Shown piece after piece: positions 24,732 to 34,623 of a stretch of 64,000 nt of DNA. Positions within the stretch are counted from its first letter, which is position 1, and every line of letters begins with the position of its first letter. The DNA lies in assembly GCF_900142075.1 (NCBI RefSeq), contig NZ_FQZO01000001.1, positions 372,001 to 436,000 on the forward strand. The letters are read 5' to 3'. The DNA comes from Clostridium amylolyticum. Its GTDB lineage: Bacteria > Bacillota > Clostridia > Clostridiales > Clostridiaceae. The notes beneath the pieces were generated by a model that saw only the letters and a program-made list of their open reading frames with translations, did not search any database and was not told where the DNA came from. The position numbers and the translations under genes are program-made.

Positions 24732-25940
24732 TTAAAAGGATGGACATTTACCATTCCAAACTATGTCACGGTAGAAATCCGGGTCGGTATTTCCTTCAGT
24801 GGAAAACAATAGAACCTTGGAGTTTTCATCAAGTTTTAGTTCTTCCTTTAAATCTTTCAAATCTTTATTTTTCATTATTTCAAAGAGTATACCCATGGTT
24901 ACAGCACCGGATTCACCAGAGGTAACTGTTGAATCTCCCTTAAGAGGTGCAGCAAGTAATCTCATACCTTTAGCAGAAATATAGTCTGGACAGGAAATAA
25001 AGCATGAGCTGTGATTTTTTAATATATCCCAAGATATGGTGTTAGGCTCTCCACAGGCTAGTCCAGCCATAATGGTGGGCATATCACCAGTAACTATCCT
25101 TATTTCACCATCTTTGGCCTCAGCAGACCTGAAGATACAATCGGAACCATTTGGTTCTACTACCACTACAGTGGGGGGATTTTCCTTATAAACATTGGCA
25201 AAATAACCTTGAACAGCTCCAGCCAGAGAACCTACCCCTGCTTGTATGAAAATATGGGTAGGAGCTTTGCAGTTATCAGCATGTAACTGCTCATTTGCTT
25301 CCATGGCCATGGTGCCATAGCCTTGCATGATCCAGGAAGGAATATATTCATACCCTTCCCAGGCGGTATCTTGAATCACCACTGAATTAGGAACCTTTGA
25401 TGAAGAAACTACTGCTAGGCGGACGCACTCATCATAATTTAAATCCTCAATAGTAGCCTCAGCCCCTTCCTTTCTAATATTTTCTAATCTAGTCTGGGAT
25501 GAACCTTTGGGCATGAACACTACAGATTTCTGATTTAGTTTATTGGCAGCCCAGGCTACCCCTCTTCCGTGATTACCATCAGTAGCTGTAAAAAAAGTTG
25601 TTTGTCCAAATTCTTCAAGAAGTTTCTTGGAGGTAAGGACATCATAAGGAAGTTCGCTGATATCTTTTCCTAGCTGCTTAGCGATGTAGCAGCCTATAGC
25701 AAAGGAGCCTCCTAATACCTTAAAGGCATTTAGTCCAAACCTAAAGGATTCATCTTTTACATACAAACTTTTTAGTCCCAAGAATTTAGCCATATTATCT
25801 AAGTTAGTTAAAGGGGTTTCGGTATATTGAGGAAAGCTTTTGTGAAAGGAAGCGGCTTTAGAAATATTTTTTGGAGCCATAATCTTTAAAGTATCATTAC
25901 TGGTTTTGGGGAGATTATTGAATACCCACTTAATTTCCAT
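24732..25940 (-). CDS. ygeX: Diaminopropionate ammonia-lyase
   Basis: This 402-residue PLP enzyme of fold type II converts 2,3-diaminopropionate to pyruvate and two ammonia. The Schiff-base lysine is Lys74 in LNAFKVLGGS, matching Lys77 of the E. coli enzyme. TATDGNHGRGVAW binds the PLP phosphate, and further blocks are QAGVGSLAGAV and GESGAVTMG. It is the first gene of the minus-strand operon, read from a promoter at 26024-26052. It provides the carbon exit of the purine pathway. Confidence 0.93.
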   Translation of the reverse strand: MEIKWVFNNLPKTSNDTLKIMAPKNISKAASFHKSFPQYTETPLTNLDNMAKFLGLKSLYVKDESFRFGLNAFKVLGGSFAIGCYIAKQLGKDISELPYDVLTSKKLLEEFGQTTFFTATDGNHGRGVAWAANKLNQKSVVFMPKGSSQTRLENIRKEGAEATIEDLNYDECVRLAVVSSSKVPNSVVIQDTAWEGYEYIPSWIMQGYGTMAMEANEQLHADNCKAPTHIFIQAGVGSLAGAVQGYFANVYKENPPTVVVVEPNGSDCIFRSAEAKDGEIRIVTGDMPTIMAGLACGEPNTISWDILKNHSSCFISCPDYISAKGMRLLAAPLKGDSTVTSGESGAVTMGILFEIMKNKDLKDLKEELKLDENSKVLLFSTEGNTDPDFYRDIVWNGKCPSF

Positions 25941-26023
25941 AATAATAAACCTCCTAAATAGTAATTACTATATATTAAGAATAAAGTTAATTAAATTAAA
26001 AAATAGAAAATACTTACAAAATT

Positions 26024-26052
26024 AGTATATCAATATATATTTTTTAAATCAA
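26024..26052 (-). promoter_or_regulatory. Promoter of the ygeX-ygeY-ygeW operon
   Basis: On the minus strand TTGATT, 17 bases, TATACT, the same architecture as the promoter at 14104-14132, with ATTGATATACT identical in both. Confidence 0.65.
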
Positions 26053-26102
26053 TAAGAAATTAAAAAGTTTTTGTAAATATACAAATATTTTGTTTTTAAA
26101 AA

Positions 26103-26132
26103 TTGACTATATTAGGAAAATAATGTTAAAAT
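26103..26132 (+). promoter_or_regulatory. Promoter of the ssnA operon
   Basis: TTGACT (26103-26108), 18 bases, TAAAAT (26127-26132). A nearby TACAAATATTT is also present upstream of the YheO-type gene and is a candidate shared operator. Confidence 0.55.
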
Positions 26133-26225
26133 AAAATTGTAATAACATATAATGGAATTAATCTATTATTTTACTTTTGATTCATTTAATTACCAAATTA
26201 TCAATATTTTATTAGGAGGGGTGTT

Positions 26226-27557
26226 ATGATATTAATAGGCAATGGCAAATTAGTAACTAGAGATGATAAAAATACCTTTATAGAAGATGGATGTGTATGC
26301 ATTGAAGAGAATAGTGTAGTTGATTTAGGAACCACAGAAGAAATGAAAAATAGGTACACAGCTGCACAATTAATTGATGCAAAAAAGGGTTTAATTATGC
26401 CAGGAATGATTAATACTCATCATCACATATATAGTGCCTTTGCTAGGGGGCTTGCTATTAATGGATATAATCCTAAAAACTTTGGAGATATCCTTGAAGG
26501 AATGTGGTGGAAGCTAGATAGACTATTATCTTTAGAAGATACAAAGTATAGCGCTTATGCCACTTATATAGATTGTATAAGAAATGGGGTTACCACGGTT
26601 TTTGATCATCATGCTAGCTATGGCAGCATTGAAGGTAGTTTGTTTCAAATATCTGAAGCAGCTAAGGAACTAGGTATTCGTACATCTTTATGCTATGAAG
26701 TCTCTGATAGGGATGGAGAAGATAAAATGAGACAAGCCGTTAAAGAAAATGTGGAATTTATGAAGGCTGCTAAAAATGACCTTTCAAATATGCAAAAAGG
26801 GATGATGGGACTTCATGCTTCCTTCACCTTAAGTGATAAAACCCTAGAATACTGTGCAGAAAATATGCCTTATGATGGTGGATATCATGTGCATGCCGCA
26901 GAAGGGCTGGAGGATGTACTAAGTTGTTTGGATAAGCATAACAAGAGAGTAATAAATAGGTTATTTGATTTTAATATATTAGGAGACAAAACCATAGCGG
27001 TGCATTGCAATCATGTTAGTAATGGAGAGATGGATTTATTAAAAGCTACTGACACCATAGTAGTGCATAATCCAGAATCCAATATGGGCAATGCGGTAGG
27101 CTGCACACCTATATTAGAAATGGTTAAAAAGGAAATAACCTTAGGTTTAGGAACCGATGGATATACCAGTGACATGTTGGAATCCATGAAGGTTGCCAAT
27201 GTGTTGCATAAGCATCATAATTGCAATCCTACGGTAGCCTGGGGGGAAGTACCATTGATGCTCTTTGAGAATAATAGAAAAATAGCTAATAGATTTTTTG
27301 AAAAACCTATAGGAGTTATAGAAAAAGGTGCCTTAGCGGACATTATAGTAGTGGAATATGATCCTTTAACCCCTTTAAATGGAGATAATGTAAATTCTCA
27401 TATTTTATTTGGAGTAAGCGGAAGGTGTGTTACTACCACCATGATAAACGGTAAAGTGCTTATGAAAGATAGAGAGATACTAGCTGTGGACACAGAAAAA
27501 ATCATGGCAGAATCTAGGCAGCTTTCAAAAAAATTATGGCAGAGAGTAAATTCATAA
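26226..27557 (+). CDS. ssnA: SsnA, putative aminohydrolase
   Basis: This 443-residue amidohydrolase superfamily member resembles the guanine/S-adenosylhomocysteine deaminase branch. The metal motif is NTHHHIYSAF (His65-67), with HVHAAEG, AVHCNHV and GLGTDGYTSDM completing the site. SsnA is linked to anaerobic purine breakdown in several bacteria, but its exact substrate is not settled. GGAGGGG precedes the ATG. It leads a long plus-strand operon with ygfK, hyuA and the fused hydroxylase. Confidence 0.9.
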   Translation: MILIGNGKLVTRDDKNTFIEDGCVCIEENSVVDLGTTEEMKNRYTAAQLIDAKKGLIMPGMINTHHHIYSAFARGLAINGYNPKNFGDILEGMWWKLDRLLSLEDTKYSAYATYIDCIRNGVTTVFDHHASYGSIEGSLFQISEAAKELGIRTSLCYEVSDRDGEDKMRQAVKENVEFMKAAKNDLSNMQKGMMGLHASFTLSDKTLEYCAENMPYDGGYHVHAAEGLEDVLSCLDKHNKRVINRLFDFNILGDKTIAVHCNHVSNGEMDLLKATDTIVVHNPESNMGNAVGCTPILEMVKKEITLGLGTDGYTSDMLESMKVANVLHKHHNCNPTVAWGEVPLMLFENNRKIANRFFEKPIGVIEKGALADIIVVEYDPLTPLNGDNVNSHILFGVSGRCVTTTMINGKVLMKDREILAVDTEKIMAESRQLSKKLWQRVNS

Positions 27558-27658
27558 GAGGGATTTGTTGACGTATATAATTGGTAGAGAGCTTGTGGTA
27601 CCTTCACAATTGTGGAAGGAAATTTGTATATATGAAATTTATTATTGGAGGGAAAAGA

Positions 27659-30600
27659 ATGGGGGATAGAATGACACCTATTCCATTTAAAGATTTAATG
27701 GAGTGGATAATTGAGGAATATAAAAATCACGGGAAAATATTTGGAGTGAATAAATTTTATAAAAAGCAAGATGATAAGGTGCTGGAGATTTTTGGTGAAA
27801 AGATAGAAACTCCCTTTGGACCTGCAGCAGGTCCTCATACTCAGCTGGCACAAAACATTATAACCGCTTATGTATGCGGATGCAGATTCTTTGAATTAAA
27901 AACTGTTCAGACCCTGGATGGAGAAGATCTGCCTGTTTCAAAACCTTGCATAAAGGCGGAAGATGAAGGTTATAACGTGGAGTGGTCCACAGAACTTAGA
28001 GTGGAAGAAGCTTATGAGGAGTATGTCAAGGCTTGGGTTATATTAAAGCTATTATCTAAGGAGTTAAACCTTGGCAGTGACGATGGCTTCGTTTTTAATA
28101 TGAGCGTAGGATATGATTTTAAAGGCATTTCTTCCTCTAAAATAGACAATTTTATCCTAGGGCTTAAAGATGTTAGTAACAGCAGCATATGGAAGGAGTG
28201 CATGGAATACACCTTAAGAAACCTGGATAAATTTAATAATATAGATAAAGATTATGTTAGCAATATATCTCCTAAAGTCAGCAGCTCAATAACCTTGTCC
28301 ACTTTACATGGATGCCCTTCACAAGAAATTGAACGCATCGCAGAGTACCTTATAAAAGAAAAAGGGTTAAATACTTATATAAAGTGTAATCCTACCTTAT
28401 TGGGCTATGACTTTGCAAGAAAGACCTTAGATGCTATGGGTTATGATTATATATCCTTTGATGATCATCATTTTAAAAACGATTTACAGTATGAGGATGC
28501 AGTTCCTATGTTTAAAAGGCTAGAAACCTTAGCTGAAGAAAACGGCTTATCCTTTGGTGTAAAGCTTACCAATACTTTCCCAGTTTATATTAAAAACAAT
28601 GAGCTACCAGGGGAAGAGATGTATATGTCAGGTAAATCTCTATATCTATTAACCATAGCACTAGCCAGCAAGCTATCCAAGGATTTTGATGGACAACTTA
28701 AAATATCCTATTCTGGCGGAGCGGATGCCTTTAATATAGAGGATATTTTTGAAACGGGTATATGGCCAATTACTATGGCTACTACTCTCTTAAAGATAGG
28801 TGGCTACAAAAGATGTGTTCAGATTGCTGAAAAATTAAGAAAGTTAGATTATAGCAATAAAGTTTTTATAGATAATGAAAAATTAATGGGTTTGAAAGAA
28901 AAATCCTTAAAGGATATTCATCACCTAAAAGATATAAAACCTAGAGGTAGCCGTAAAATAAATTCAAAAGTGCCATTAGTGGACTGCTTTATAGCTTCCT
29001 GTGAAAAGGGATGTCCTATTAATCAAGATATACCGGAATATATATCACTAGTGGAAGAAGGAAAGCACCTGGAAGCGTTAAAGGTTATAGTGGAAAAAAA
29101 CCCATTACCTTTTATTACAGGAACCATATGCAGCCATGCCTGTATGAGTAAATGTACTAGAAATTTTAGCGATGAATCGGTACACATAAGAAACATAAAG
29201 CTGCAGGCAGCGGAAAAGGGATATGAAAGCTTAATGAGGGAAATGAAAGAAACCCCTAAGAGTAATGTAAAAGCAGCTATTATTGGCGGAGGAACCACAG
29301 GGATAGCAGCAGCTTATTTCCTTGCTAGAGAAGGTATCAATGTTACTATTTTTGAAAAAAGAAGCTCCTTAGGAGGAATAGTAAGCCATGTTATTCCAGA
29401 GTTTAGAATACCCTCTGAAAGAATTCATAAGGATATTGAACTCCTACAGAGCCTAGGGGTGGAAGTTAAATTAAATTCAGAGCAGAAATCTATAGATGAT
29501 TTAAAGCGTCAGGGGTATAAGTATATATTAGTGGCTATAGGAGCATGGAAACCAGGGAAATTAGAACTAGAAGGTGAAAAGGTAATTAATGCTATAGAGT
29601 TTTTAGAAAAATTAAAAAGCAAAAATCCAGCTTTAAACCTAGGTAAAAACGTGGTGGTAGTAGGTGGAGGCAATACTGCCATGGATGCAGCCAGGGCAGC
29701 TAAAAGGACCCCTGGGGTAGAAAATGTATATTTAGTATATAGAAGGACTAAAAGGTATATGCCTGCCCATGAGGAAGAATTGAAACTAGCATTGGAGGAT
29801 GGTGTGGAATTCAAGGAATTGCTAAGCCCTATAAAGTATAGCCAAGGGATTCTTAATTGTGAGGTTATGAAGCTGGGAGAGCCGGATGAAAGCGGCAGGA
29901 GGATGCCTGTACCTCAAGGAAAATGGGTAGAGGTTCCTGCAGATCTAGTTATATCAGCGGTGGGAGAAAAAATAGAAGAGAAGCTATTTATAGAAAATAA
30001 TATAGACATAGATAACCAAGGCAGAGCAGTGGTAGATAAAAATACTTTAGAAACCTCTGTGGAAAGGGTATATGCAGCTGGAGATGGCTTATATGGACCT
30101 TCTACGGTGGTAGATGGAATAGCACAGGCTGCAAAATTTGCAAGAGCTGTGGTCTTAGAAGAAATGCATAGAGACTTAAATATAAATGTGCAAAAGAGCC
30201 TTAAGAATATAGATAATATAGAGAATAAAAGAGGGGTATTGGAAATGGGATACCTTGGAGAAAGAGAAGTGGGAAGATGCCTTCAATGTTCTACGGTATG
30301 CGAAGCTTGTGTAGATGTATGTCCTAATCGGGCTAACCTTTCTATAAAAGTAAAGGGCAATAAAATGCATCAGATAATCCATGTGGATAGGATGTGCAAT
30401 GAGTGCGGTAACTGTGAGACTTTCTGTCCCTATAGCAGTGCTCCTTATAGAGAAAAGTTTACTTTATTTAGCACCGAAGGAGATTTTCAAGATAGTAAAA
30501 ATGATGGGTTTATAGTGGTTAATAAACATGAGTTTATAGTGAAGGTAAGGCTAGAAGATAAAGTTTTAGAGGTTAAGCTTAAGGAAAATCATACTATGCT

Positions 30601-30661
30601 GCCAAAGGACATTGAAAATATCCTTTGGACTGTAATGAAAGATTATAGCTATGTGATTTAA
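27659..30661 (+). CDS. ygfK: YgfK, multidomain flavin/iron-sulfur oxidoreductase
   Basis: This 1000-residue protein has three parts. An N-terminal TIM-barrel region resembles dihydroorotate dehydrogenase (about 1-430; TPFGPAAGPHTQLAQNI, SYSGGADAFN). A GltD-like module has the cysteine block CEKGCPINQDIPEY near 450, the FAD motif AIIGGGTTGIAAAYFLAREG near 539 and the NAD(P) motif VVVVGGGNTAMDAA. A C-terminal pair of 4Fe-4S clusters lies at about 874 and 912. It is often annotated as a putative selenate reductase subunit, but the island points to a reductive step in purine degradation. The start at GGAGGG-ATGGGGG removes 26 spurious residues. Confidence 0.9.
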   Translation: MGDRMTPIPFKDLMEWIIEEYKNHGKIFGVNKFYKKQDDKVLEIFGEKIETPFGPAAGPHTQLAQNIITAYVCGCRFFELKTVQTLDGEDLPVSKPCIKAEDEGYNVEWSTELRVEEAYEEYVKAWVILKLLSKELNLGSDDGFVFNMSVGYDFKGISSSKIDNFILGLKDVSNSSIWKECMEYTLRNLDKFNNIDKDYVSNISPKVSSSITLSTLHGCPSQEIERIAEYLIKEKGLNTYIKCNPTLLGYDFARKTLDAMGYDYISFDDHHFKNDLQYEDAVPMFKRLETLAEENGLSFGVKLTNTFPVYIKNNELPGEEMYMSGKSLYLLTIALASKLSKDFDGQLKISYSGGADAFNIEDIFETGIWPITMATTLLKIGGYKRCVQIAEKLRKLDYSNKVFIDNEKLMGLKEKSLKDIHHLKDIKPRGSRKINSKVPLVDCFIASCEKGCPINQDIPEYISLVEEGKHLEALKVIVEKNPLPFITGTICSHACMSKCTRNFSDESVHIRNIKLQAAEKGYESLMREMKETPKSNVKAAIIGGGTTGIAAAYFLAREGINVTIFEKRSSLGGIVSHVIPEFRIPSERIHKDIELLQSLGVEVKLNSEQKSIDDLKRQGYKYILVAIGAWKPGKLELEGEKVINAIEFLEKLKSKNPALNLGKNVVVVGGGNTAMDAARAAKRTPGVENVYLVYRRTKRYMPAHEEELKLALEDGVEFKELLSPIKYSQGILNCEVMKLGEPDESGRRMPVPQGKWVEVPADLVISAVGEKIEEKLFIENNIDIDNQGRAVVDKNTLETSVERVYAAGDGLYGPSTVVDGIAQAAKFARAVVLEEMHRDLNINVQKSLKNIDNIENKRGVLEMGYLGEREVGRCLQCSTVCEACVDVCPNRANLSIKVKGNKMHQIIHVDRMCNECGNCETFCPYSSAPYREKFTLFSTEGDFQDSKNDGFIVVNKHEFIVKVRLEDKVLEVKLKENHTMLPKDIENILWTVMKDYSYVI

Positions 30662-30681
30662 AAATTAATGAGGTGGGGTAT

Positions 30682-32055
30682 ATGTCAATAATTATAAAAG
30701 GAGGAACCCTTGTAACTCCTAGAGGAAGCTACATTTCAGATATAAAGATTGAAGGGGAAATAATTGCTTGTATAGGTGAAAATTTAGAAAGCTCCAATGC
30801 CCAAATTATAGATGCTGGTGGCTCTTTAGTATTTCCAGGGTTTATTGATTCCCATACTCATCTGGATTTAGATACAGGGTTTACCAGAACCACAGATAAT
30901 TTTCAAACAGGTACCGCTGCAGCTATTGTAGGCGGTACCACCACAATTTTGGATTTTGCCACCCAAAACCGAGGGGAGAGCCTTAGTGAGGGATTAAATA
31001 ATTGGCATAAGCTAGCTAAGGGAATCTCCAGCTGTGATTATGGATTTCATATGGCTATAACAGAGTGGAATGAACAGGTTAAAAAAGAGCTTGAAACCAT
31101 GAAGGAGGAAGGTATTACATCCTATAAAGCTTATATGGCTTATGACAGCCTTAGGATTAATGATGGGGAAATCTATGATATTTTAAAAGCTTTGAAAAAA
31201 TATAATGGCATTCTTGGAGTTCATTGTGAAAATGGTGACCTTGTAAATACCATGATAAGAGAACAGCTAACCCAGGGTAATACTTCCCCTAAAGCCCACC
31301 CATTATCACGGCCAAATATAGTAGAAGCAGAAGCTGTATCTAGATTTATAGATATAGCAAAATTGGCAGAAGCACCTATTTATATAGTGCATTTAAGCAC
31401 AAAAGAAGGCTTAGAAGAAGCGTTAAGAGCTAGAGAGAGAGGGCAAAGAGTATATTTAGAAACCTGTCCTCAATATCTCCTTTTAGAAGATAGCTTATAT
31501 GATTTAGAAGGCTTTGAAGGGGCTAAGTATGTTTTGTCACCTCCTTTAAGAAAAAATGATGATAGGGAAAGCTTATGGAGGGCTATATCCCTTGGACAGA
31601 TAGATATTATTGGCACAGACCATTGCAGCTTTAATTTTAAGGGGCAAAAGGAGCTAGGCTTAAAGGATTTTAGCAAGATACCCAATGGCATTCCTGGCAT
31701 TGAGCATAGACCGGTGCTTATGTACACTTATGGAGTAATGGGGGGAAGGATAACTAGTGAGCAAATGTGTGCATTGCTTAGCGAAAATGTGGCGAAGCTC
31801 TTTTCCATGTATCCTAAGAAAGGAGCCCTTGAGGTAGGCAGCGATGCAGATATAGTTATATGGGATCCAAAGGCTAATGGGATAATATCTAAGGAAAATC
31901 AAAGACAGAATGTAGATTATACCCCTTTTGAAGGCTTTGAAACCTTAGGAAAAGCTAAGGAAGTATTTCTAAGAGGAATCCATGTGGTAAAGGATGGAGA
32001 GCTTATTAAGAATAATTGTGGTAAGTTTGTGAAAAGAGGGGGCCATCATGTTTAA
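30682..32055 (+). CDS. hyuA: Dihydropyrimidinase-like cyclic amidohydrolase
   Basis: This 457-residue metallohydrolase belongs to the hydantoinase/dihydropyrimidinase/allantoinase group. The metal motif is DSHTHLDL (His58, His60), the probable carboxylated lysine lies in SYKAYMAY near 147, and VHCENG, YIVHLST and GTDHCSF supply the rest. It opens a cyclic ureide ring, here presumably one derived from a purine. Start ATG after GAGGTGGGG. It overlaps the next gene by eight bases. Confidence 0.9.
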   Translation: MSIIIKGGTLVTPRGSYISDIKIEGEIIACIGENLESSNAQIIDAGGSLVFPGFIDSHTHLDLDTGFTRTTDNFQTGTAAAIVGGTTTILDFATQNRGESLSEGLNNWHKLAKGISSCDYGFHMAITEWNEQVKKELETMKEEGITSYKAYMAYDSLRINDGEIYDILKALKKYNGILGVHCENGDLVNTMIREQLTQGNTSPKAHPLSRPNIVEAEAVSRFIDIAKLAEAPIYIVHLSTKEGLEEALRARERGQRVYLETCPQYLLLEDSLYDLEGFEGAKYVLSPPLRKNDDRESLWRAISLGQIDIIGTDHCSFNFKGQKELGLKDFSKIPNGIPGIEHRPVLMYTYGVMGGRITSEQMCALLSENVAKLFSMYPKKGALEVGSDADIVIWDPKANGIISKENQRQNVDYTPFEGFETLGKAKEVFLRGIHVVKDGELIKNNCGKFVKRGGHHV

Positions 32056-34615
32056 TTTTGTGGTAAATGGGGAAAAAGTTCAATGTAGAGAGGATAAAAA
32101 GCTCATTACTTTTTTAAGAGAAGATTTGAATTTAACGTCCGTTAAAAATGGCTGCAGCGAAGGTGCTTGCGGAACTTGTATGGTTCTAGTGGATGGGGTG
32201 GCAAAAAAAGCTTGTGTGCTTAAGACTGGCAAATTAGAAAATAAAAATATCATCACTGTAGAGGGGCTTTCGGAGAGAGAAAAACAGGTATATGCTCATG
32301 CTTTTATGGAAGCAGGAGCTGTACAGTGCGGTTTTTGCACACCGGGTATGGTGATAAGCGCCAAGGGACTACTGGATAAAATAGAAAATCCTACAGAAGA
32401 AGAAATAAAAAATGCCTTAAAAAACAATATCTGTAGATGCACTGGATATGTAAAGATAATTGAAGGGGTGAAATTAGCCAGTAAGCTTTTAAGAGAAGGT
32501 CTACCCATAGCTAAAGAAGCGGGTGAAGCCTTAGTGGGGGAAAATTTTAATAGAATAGATGCGGTAGATAAGGTGATAGGAAGGGCAGAGTATGTAGATG
32601 ACATACGTATAGAGGAGATGATTTATGGAGGGGCAGTGAGGAGTAAATATCCCAGGGCATTAATAAAAGATATAGATATAAGAGATGCAAAGGAGCTACC
32701 AGGGGTTTATGCAGTTATTACAGCAGAAGAGCTGCCAGGAAGCAAGAAGGTAGGACATATCATAAAGGATTGGGATGTGTTAATTGGAAAAGGGGAGATA
32801 ACCCACTGCATAGGAGATGCCATAGTTTTAATAGCAGCGGAGTCTAAAGAATTACTGGAGAAGGCTAAGGATTTAATAAAAATAAATTTTGAAGAACTAC
32901 CTCCTTTAACATGCCCTGATGAGGCACTAAAAGATAATGCACCTTATATTCATGGAAATACCAATGTGCTCACAGAGCAATATCTATCCTTTGGTAATGC
33001 TGAGGAGGCTATAAAAAACTCGAAATATGTAGTAACCAATAAGTACAGTACTCCTTTTACAGAACATGCTTTTTTAGAAACAGAAACGGCAGTGGCTATG
33101 CCTGATGGTAAGGGTGGAATAATTATATACTGTGCAGATCAAGGTATATATCAAACTCAAAAGGAATGCGCAGAAGCCTTAGGATTACCCCAAAGTAAGG
33201 TAAGAGTAATAAGCAAAATGGTAGGGGGAGGCTTTGGAGGAAAAGAGGATATGACTGTACAACATCATGCAGCCATATTAGCTTTTACCTGTAACAAACC
33301 TGTGAAGTTTGCCTTAAGCCGTAGTGAAAGCATTAGGTTACATCCTAAACGCCATGCCATGGAAATAGAGATCACCACTGCCTGTGATGAAAATGGATAT
33401 TTAACCGGTATGAAAGCTAGCATAATAGCAGATACAGGAGCTTATGCGTCCTTAGGAGGTCCGGTGCTTCAAAGAGCCTGTACCCATGCAGCAGGACCCT
33501 ATCACTATAATAATATTAATATTCTAGGAAAAGCGGTATATACCAATAACCCTCCAGCAGGGGCCTTTAGAGGTTTTGGGGTAACCCAAAGCTGCTTTGC
33601 CACAGAATGTAATATAAATCAATTGGCAAAAATGGTGGGCATAAACCTCTGGGAAATTAGATATAGAAATGCCATTAGGCCAGGGCAGATATTACCCAAT
33701 GGTCAAATTGCCGATGACTCCACCTCTCTTGTAGAAACTTTGGAGGCAGTAAAAGAAATATGTGAAGAAAATCCTAAAGCTGGTATAGCTTGTGCCATGA
33801 AAAATAGTGGAATAGGGGTTGGACTACCTGACATTGGAAGATGCAAGTTGATGGTAAATAATGGTAAAATATATATTCATAGCAGTGCAGCTTGTATTGG
33901 ACAAGGACTTGGAACTATATTAACTCAAATAGTTTGTGAAACTCTAAATATAGAATCCGGTAAGGTGATATATGCAGCACCAGACACAGAAAATTGCCCG
34001 GATTCAGGGAATACCACCGCTTCCCGTCAAACCTTATTTACCGGAGAAGCAGCCAAAAGAGCATCCTTAAAGCTGTTGGAGGCTTTGCAGCATGAAAGTC
34101 TAGAAACCTTGGAAGGAAAGGAGTTTTATGGAGAGTTCCAAGGCATAACCGATAAGATGAATTCACCTAAAGAAAATCCTGTAAGCCATGTAGCCTATGG
34201 ATATGCTACTCAAGTGGTTATTTTAAATGAAGAGGGAAGGCTTCAAAGGGTTATAGCTGCTCATGATGTGGGGACTGCTGTGAATCCTAAAAATATTCAA
34301 GGGCAAATTGAAGGGGGAGTAGTTATGAGCCTTGGCTATGCTCTTACAGAGGATTTTCCTCTAAATTCTGGTGTGCCCAAGGTAAAGTTTGGAACCTTAG
34401 GGCTTTTTAAAGCTACAGAAATACCTGAAATAGAATGTTTTATCCTAGGGAAAGGCAATGAAGAACTAGCTTATGGTGCAAAGGGAATAGGAGAGATATG
34501 TTCTATACCTACTGCTCCTGCTGTCACTGGAGCATATTATAACTATGACGGTATATTTAGAAACAAGCTTCCTTTAGTGGATACTCCTTACAGCAAGAAA
34601 AAATCAAATAAGTAG
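32048..34615 (+). CDS. xdhD: Fused 2Fe-2S/molybdenum hydroxylase, XdhD-type (possibly selenium-dependent)
   Basis: This 855-residue protein joins in one chain the two 2Fe-2S domains (about 1-155; CSEGACGTC at 36-44, QCGFCTPG, ICRCTGY) and the molybdenum domain (about 165-850; VGGGFGGKED, PPAGAFRGFG, GNTTASRQ, catalytic Glu816 in KGIGEICS). It lacks an FAD domain, so electrons must go to another partner, possibly YgfK. It is followed directly by yqeC, a MocA homologue and yqeB, the usual companions of selenium-dependent molybdenum hydroxylases. Substrate is unproven; urate, xanthine or another purine is likely. Confidence 0.88.
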   Translation: MFNFVVNGEKVQCREDKKLITFLREDLNLTSVKNGCSEGACGTCMVLVDGVAKKACVLKTGKLENKNIITVEGLSEREKQVYAHAFMEAGAVQCGFCTPGMVISAKGLLDKIENPTEEEIKNALKNNICRCTGYVKIIEGVKLASKLLREGLPIAKEAGEALVGENFNRIDAVDKVIGRAEYVDDIRIEEMIYGGAVRSKYPRALIKDIDIRDAKELPGVYAVITAEELPGSKKVGHIIKDWDVLIGKGEITHCIGDAIVLIAAESKELLEKAKDLIKINFEELPPLTCPDEALKDNAPYIHGNTNVLTEQYLSFGNAEEAIKNSKYVVTNKYSTPFTEHAFLETETAVAMPDGKGGIIIYCADQGIYQTQKECAEALGLPQSKVRVISKMVGGGFGGKEDMTVQHHAAILAFTCNKPVKFALSRSESIRLHPKRHAMEIEITTACDENGYLTGMKASIIADTGAYASLGGPVLQRACTHAAGPYHYNNINILGKAVYTNNPPAGAFRGFGVTQSCFATECNINQLAKMVGINLWEIRYRNAIRPGQILPNGQIADDSTSLVETLEAVKEICEENPKAGIACAMKNSGIGVGLPDIGRCKLMVNNGKIYIHSSAACIGQGLGTILTQIVCETLNIESGKVIYAAPDTENCPDSGNTTASRQTLFTGEAAKRASLKLLEALQHESLETLEGKEFYGEFQGITDKMNSPKENPVSHVAYGYATQVVILNEEGRLQRVIAAHDVGTAVNPKNIQGQIEGGVVMSLGYALTEDFPLNSGVPKVKFGTLGLFKATEIPEIECFILGKGNEELAYGAKGIGEICSIPTAPAVTGAYYNYDGIFRNKLPLVDTPYSKKKSNK

Positions 34616-34623
34616 GTGATTTT

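Noticed and set aside
24740..24984. Plus-strand ORFs opposite ygeX
   Set aside because: They are antisense to a well-conserved gene, lack an RBS and have no recognisable product.
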